A stretch of 64,000 nt of DNA from Balanoglossus misakiensis (taxonomy: Eukaryota > Hemichordata), in contig CM082594.2 of assembly GCA_040954595.2 (NCBI GenBank), positions 3,534,001-3,598,000 of the forward strand, written 5' to 3'. Positions 59,508-64,000 of the stretch are shown in pieces. Position numbers and translations under genes: made by a program. Numbering within the stretch: position 1 is the first letter of the stretch; each line of letters begins with the position of its first letter. The notes beneath the pieces were generated by a model. That model made no database searches. It was given only the letters and a program-made list of their open reading frames with translations, and was not told the origin of the DNA.

Positions 59508-60860
59508 AGAAAGTTATGAGGAAATACGTGTATACATTCCAAACTATGCAAATCTTCAATGGGTGTTCGCCTGAACCAACCCCATCGTAATGTCTAATTA
59601 TATTAGTCGTGATTGTTTTGATCACTTTTATTTTGCAACATAACATACCAGTATTACCCGCCCCTACTGCTTGATTTTTTCAATTGTATATACACAATTG
59701 CTCAATCATTTTAAGTTTCCATTTTAAAACTGAGGTTATACTTGTACTCAAGAGATGTGTGACTGTTATTATTATTATTATTATTGCATCTTTATTTCAG
59801 ATTATAAAATAATCCATAGCAAAACAAAACACCATAAAAACATCAAAACAATCGTCTACTCCAAACCTTCCAAAGTCCACTATTTGAGAACACTGATAGT
59901 GATAAAACACTGGCAACAAGTGGATTACTTGAGAGGTGGAGTCTGCTTAAAAAGCTGAATGATTTTTTCCGGAGTATTTCATCAAAAGTTAAAATAGAAA
60001 GATTAGACTTGTACAAAGCATGCATGCTTAGTGTACACGAGTGGAACTAGTGTGCCTTTGTTAATGGTATACATTAATGGTATACATGTACATGTAGCGA
60101 AAAGTAAATTGAACAGTCATTTGTTATTAATGCAATACTAAAATAATTACCTAAAATGAAAGTTGCTAATTTTAACTGGATTGGATTGGATTGAATAAGA
60201 TTCTATCACGTTACGCTCGCTTCCCATTGCAACATTTAATTTGTAACGACTTTCAATTGATTGTTAAAGTCAGTTTCACATTAAACATGCACGCTTTCAT
60301 TTCTTCCAAAATAAATTGTCTTTGTTTGACAGCATTTACTAAATCAACAGCGGTTCCTTTCTTCAAATAAGTACTCAAGAAAGATGTATATATAATATTT
60401 CCTTGATATAAATATAAATACCAAGAGAAAATGTTTATTGAAATGCTTACAGGAAATGTAGGTTTAAAAGATATTATTAACTATTCAAGTATTTTGTCAA
60501 GTATTTGAAACACACTTTGTTGACATGAGTTGTATAACATGAAATTGAAGGTAATACACTATGACCTGCATTTACTTGTTTATGGTACTCAAGAAGTGAA
60601 TTTTTACATTCATCTGTGTTTTCAGTTGAATTTTTTTAAACATTTCATCAGTGAAAGTAATTATTTGTTATCTCTGACGACAGCATTATTGCTCATTCTA
60701 ATTTGGTATTGTATTAAAAGCAACAACAACAATAACAGCATTACTATACGTGAATAATAATGGATCAGTATTAATTGGTTGAAACTCGTGTATTCGGATT
60801 AAAACTTGATGTTAAAATAAAGTTATATATATGCTGTTTGAATAAATTATGTCTAAGGCT
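59508..60860 (+). other. Probable 3'UTR
   Basis: AT-rich with no frame of note. An ATT microsatellite sits at 59765-59785. Several AATAAA hexamers occur; the paired ones near 60816 and 60841 look most like the end. Confidence 0.5.
60816..60821 (+). terminator. Candidate polyadenylation signal
   Basis: AATAAA; a second lies at 60841-60846 and an earlier one at 60310-60315. Which is used cannot be told from sequence. Confidence 0.35.
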
Positions 60861-62540
60861 TGGGTTTTGCTGTTGTGACACTATTTACAGTTTATTGCAT
60901 GGGTATAGTTATTGTAACATGGAAAAAAACTAGAAGGAACCAGTTGAAAGACCTGTCCACAGAACAGGAACCAACGAAAATGCCCAAATGTCACCGGGTA
61001 AACTTGTGTACCCAGCGAATTCAATACAAACTACATGTATATGCAGTATGCATGCTTAGTTCGATAGGCTATGTTATCACTTTCCGGTGTTGACCCCCCC
61101 TTGTTAAGACATACGAAGTGGTAGTTCTATCGAATTAAATTTGTACCATACTAAAACGGACAATAATTTACAGTACAAATCAACTTTCAAGATACTGGAG
61201 CCCCTTGCCTGCAGAAGGACAGTCTCGTCCTGTCAATTTAGGTCATTGTGAACGCTTACACCCTTTGTCATATATAACGACCATAACCATTGGTCCTCAT
61301 AAACCAATCAGTAGAGACGTTACAGCTAAGTGCAGTCGACGCCGACGTGAAGGGGCTTCCCCTTCTACAATGCTTTTGTTCGTGACTGACCATGGATTTA
61401 TAGGCGGGGAAAAATGGGGGCTTCCCCTACCTGATGACGATCGTAAGTCTTAAATCAGCGAAAGTACGTACGTAGTGCAGCCCACAGTGCCTCAGGTGTA
61501 ATAGGACTGAGACGTTTCAGATAGTTTTGGTGAACGCCTTGGAAAGCAAAACTACACATCTTCACCCAGTGTACACTTGGTTTTGCTAATATGTTTCCTT
61601 GAAAGTCAATCCAGGAAAGACTGAACGGAAATCACATTTATGTGAGATTAAACGAACGCTTTCCCGCTGTCAGTACAGCGCCTGTGTCACTACCCACACA
61701 CTACAACAAGAATGTTGGGTGGTGCTAGTGCACAGTTCCACATCGTTACTCTTTCACAAAAGCCAGCCACTGAAGAGTGACAATTATATGAGGCTTGTTT
61801 GCTCGTGAGAGTAGTTGAATGCAACGTCGTGACATGCAGAGCGCTGGATTAGAGCTAACAATGCTGCCGAGTTTAACACGACAGCCGCAAACAGCTTGTC
61901 GGGGTCAAAGTAACATAACAAGAATTCCCCTTAAAAATTGAAGTAGGTAAAAGGGGTCACTGCAAATGTGTGAAGATGTGGTTTCATAACAGCCCAAAGC
62001 CATAAAACGTCTTCACTCAGACATTATTGGGTAGCCCGCGATTACATAATTTACATGATTAATAAAAGGGATATACATGCCTCAGTATGTTTTACACGTA
62101 TATGACGAAATAAACGCGAAGAAAGAACGACAGCGCAAGCCAAGGAGGTCATCCCCGCCAGGCTTTGAACATCTTTATACGGTCTTAGTCCAACCCAGTC
62201 GAGTGTAACGCACCTCGGCAGTTGTTAATTCCTTGCCTGTACGTGTCTGTGTGCAGATACACCAGTTTGGCATTTCTGCTTGCGTGGCATTTTGCACAGA
62301 GGTGTACGGCTTGCTTACTTACAACCCGGGGCTTACACTGAAAGTTTCAGTCTCTTGCCGATGTTCCTATTCCGCTTGTAGACAACTACACTTACATGTA
62401 GGGTACAATAGCCGCAGGTCGGTTATACAGTGAATGGTACCAGTATCAAATACCCACCTGTGAACATAATACATTCCAAAATTCAAACAAGCCCAGTGTA
62501 CCATAAACGTAAACATGCTGGGTTTAGGTAAGCCGCTTGG
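60861..62540. other. Intergenic, no supported gene
   Basis: Only short unconvincing frames. Two CCAAT-type elements (about 61286-61311) and GGATTTATAGG (about 61393) lie near two short GGGG-CTT-CCCC hairpins (61349-61365, about 61417-61430). Confidence 0.5.
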
Positions 62541-62763
62541 TTTATATTGGCTGACTGACTGATTGACCGACTTACCGACCGACTGATTGACTTACTGACT
62601 GATTCATTCATTCATTCGTTCATACATTGATTAATTAAATAAACCATTCGTTCGTGTTTTCGTTCGTTTGTTCATTCATTCACATTTCTGTGAATCGAGG
62701 CTGGAATTTAATGATGGCTCATATGTTCGTTGATTTGTTAATCCATCCAACCATTCATCCATC

Positions 62764-63020
62764 CACTCACTCACTCACTCACTCACTCACTCACTCACTC
62801 ACTCACTCACTCACTCACTCACTCACTCATTCACTCACTCACTCACTCACTCATTCACTCACTCACTCACTCACTCACTCACTCACTCACTCACTCACTC
62901 ACTCACTCACTCACTCACTCACTCACTCACTCACTCACTCACTCACTCACTCACTCACTCACTCACTCACTCACTCACTCACTCACTCACTCACTCACTC
63001 ACTCACTCACTCACTCACTC
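62764..63020. repeat. TCAC microsatellite, about 257 bp
   Basis: Almost pure TCAC with a few TCAT units, flanked by ATTC/TTAG tetranucleotides. It yields a meaningless THSL-repeat open frame. Confidence 0.95.
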
Positions 63021-64000
63021 ATTCGTTAGTTAGTTAGTTAGTTATTTCTGCGTCTGTGTATGGGCTATAGCCACAAACGAGGCGACTCCATCCTTAAAAT
63101 GAAATCTGTACCCAAATTGTGGTTACTCCTTAGCAACTGGTCCTTTGGTGTGTCCATACACTTGTCCATGTATCTTTCCACAGCTCAAAATCTGTTGATG
63201 GCAAAATTAGCCCCAACCAACATGATGTCTTGAACATATTTCCCACAATAAAATACCAGGAAAACATTGCATGTAAATCATCTATATGTGTGCGTAATCA
63301 AATCAATCAATGTAACCTGTAAACTGTCCGTGGGACTACACGACTGAAGAATGTTGGGTGTGACCAAATAGTTCCACGTCGTTGAGCTTTCATAAGTACC
63401 TTTCATAAGTGCCTACTATTGAACACTTCTAGCATGAACATTTACTATTTTTAAGATTTACTGAATGTAGTTTCGTGACACAGAGGCGGAAATTGTGAAA
63501 CCCTGCTTGTACTTAATCATTGGACCATTCTGGCTATGAAAAATACAGGTCCTTGCAATGTATGGATATACTGTCATCGGATAAAAGGGTATTCGTATCG
63601 GCGAAGTCTTTGATGGATGGATTTAAAACGGGTACACGCATTTCAATGTGATGGGGCCCAGTTCTCAATACTCGAGACAATGATACCTATTCTGGCATCT
63701 CGTTACGGCCAAGATTCGAAAAGAAAATCCACAAAGCTTAATTCTTGCCAGCCTAAGGTCTGTTAGGACGACAAGCAGTTGACTTTAACACGGTAGCATC
63801 CACTTGACTATATGCACATACATGTATATTGAGTGGATGTTTCCGCTTCGCGTCGCATTTTTAAAAGGACAAAGTCTTTCTCTCTCGCTGCCCCTTTTCC
63901 ATAGTGCATCAACGTTTGACTACACACAATTTCCATCCCACTTGTAGACACGAAAGTAAAAAAAAACTCGCCAAAATGAATAATCATTTTCTACTGTTTA
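63021..64000. other. Intergenic, no supported gene
   Basis: I see no exon, RNA gene or repeat family. Confidence 0.5.

Noticed and set aside
61205-61453. 82-codon open frame in intergenic DNA
   Set aside because: No recognisable domain and no flanking signals specific to it.
62654-63037. 127-codon THSL-repeat open frame
   Set aside because: Pure translation of the TCAC microsatellite.

Overview
The window is eukaryotic, AT-rich and intron-dense. It is dominated by one plus-strand gene for a giant modular extracellular protein. The domain families (HYR/hyalin repeats, six-cysteine selectin-type sushi/CCP modules, calcium-binding EGF, NIDO, AMOP, VWD, SEA) and phase-1 exon shuffling suggest an invertebrate deuterostome such as a cephalochordate, hemichordate or echinoderm. 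I cannot name the species from sequence alone.

I traced 106 coding exons between 1352 and the stop codon at 59505-59507. They total about 21.6 kb, roughly 7,200 codons by hand count, and the reading frame closes across every proposed splice. The 5' end (signal peptide and start codon) is not visible and must lie upstream of the window or in an exon I did not recognise. Nearly all introns before the NIDO region are phase 1, so domains can be added or lost without breaking the frame.

Layout: 1-1351, non-coding with a 239-bp tandem duplication and a CATA microsatellite. 1352-5619, a mixed module of EGF, Thr-rich, HYR, Thr-rich, sushi, EGF and sushi exons. 6100-13500, HYR array A (15 intact exons plus four decayed fragments). 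13637-17671, sushi array (12 exons). 18224-28734, HYR array B (16 HYR modules), interleaved with Thr-rich exons and pseudo-exons and built from about 3.3-kb and 2.8-kb segmental duplications. 29642-30637, a 332-codon Thr-rich mucin exon. 31325-36370, ten EGF exons. 36547-42326, the NIDO-AMOP-VWD core shared with MUC4, Mesh and SUSD2. 42648-44487, linker, cadherin-like and EGF region. 45047-55428, a long calcium-binding EGF stalk with a Ser/Thr-rich exon. 56061-56751, SEA domain with a GSIV autocleavage-type motif. 57177-59507, last EGF, one transmembrane helix and a cytoplasmic tail of about 165 residues. 59508 to about 60850, 3'UTR. 60850-64000, intergenic with a long TCAC microsatellite.

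As a whole the product reads as a membrane-anchored mucin-like adhesion protein of an epithelial or secretory surface. It has a very large ectodomain and two potential self-cleavage sites (GDPH in VWD, GSIV in SEA). The HYR and sushi arrays are still turning over: near-identical introns, chimeric exons, decaying exons and an exon fusion are all visible. I found no reverse transcriptase, transposase, tRNA, rRNA or second protein-coding gene that I could support.
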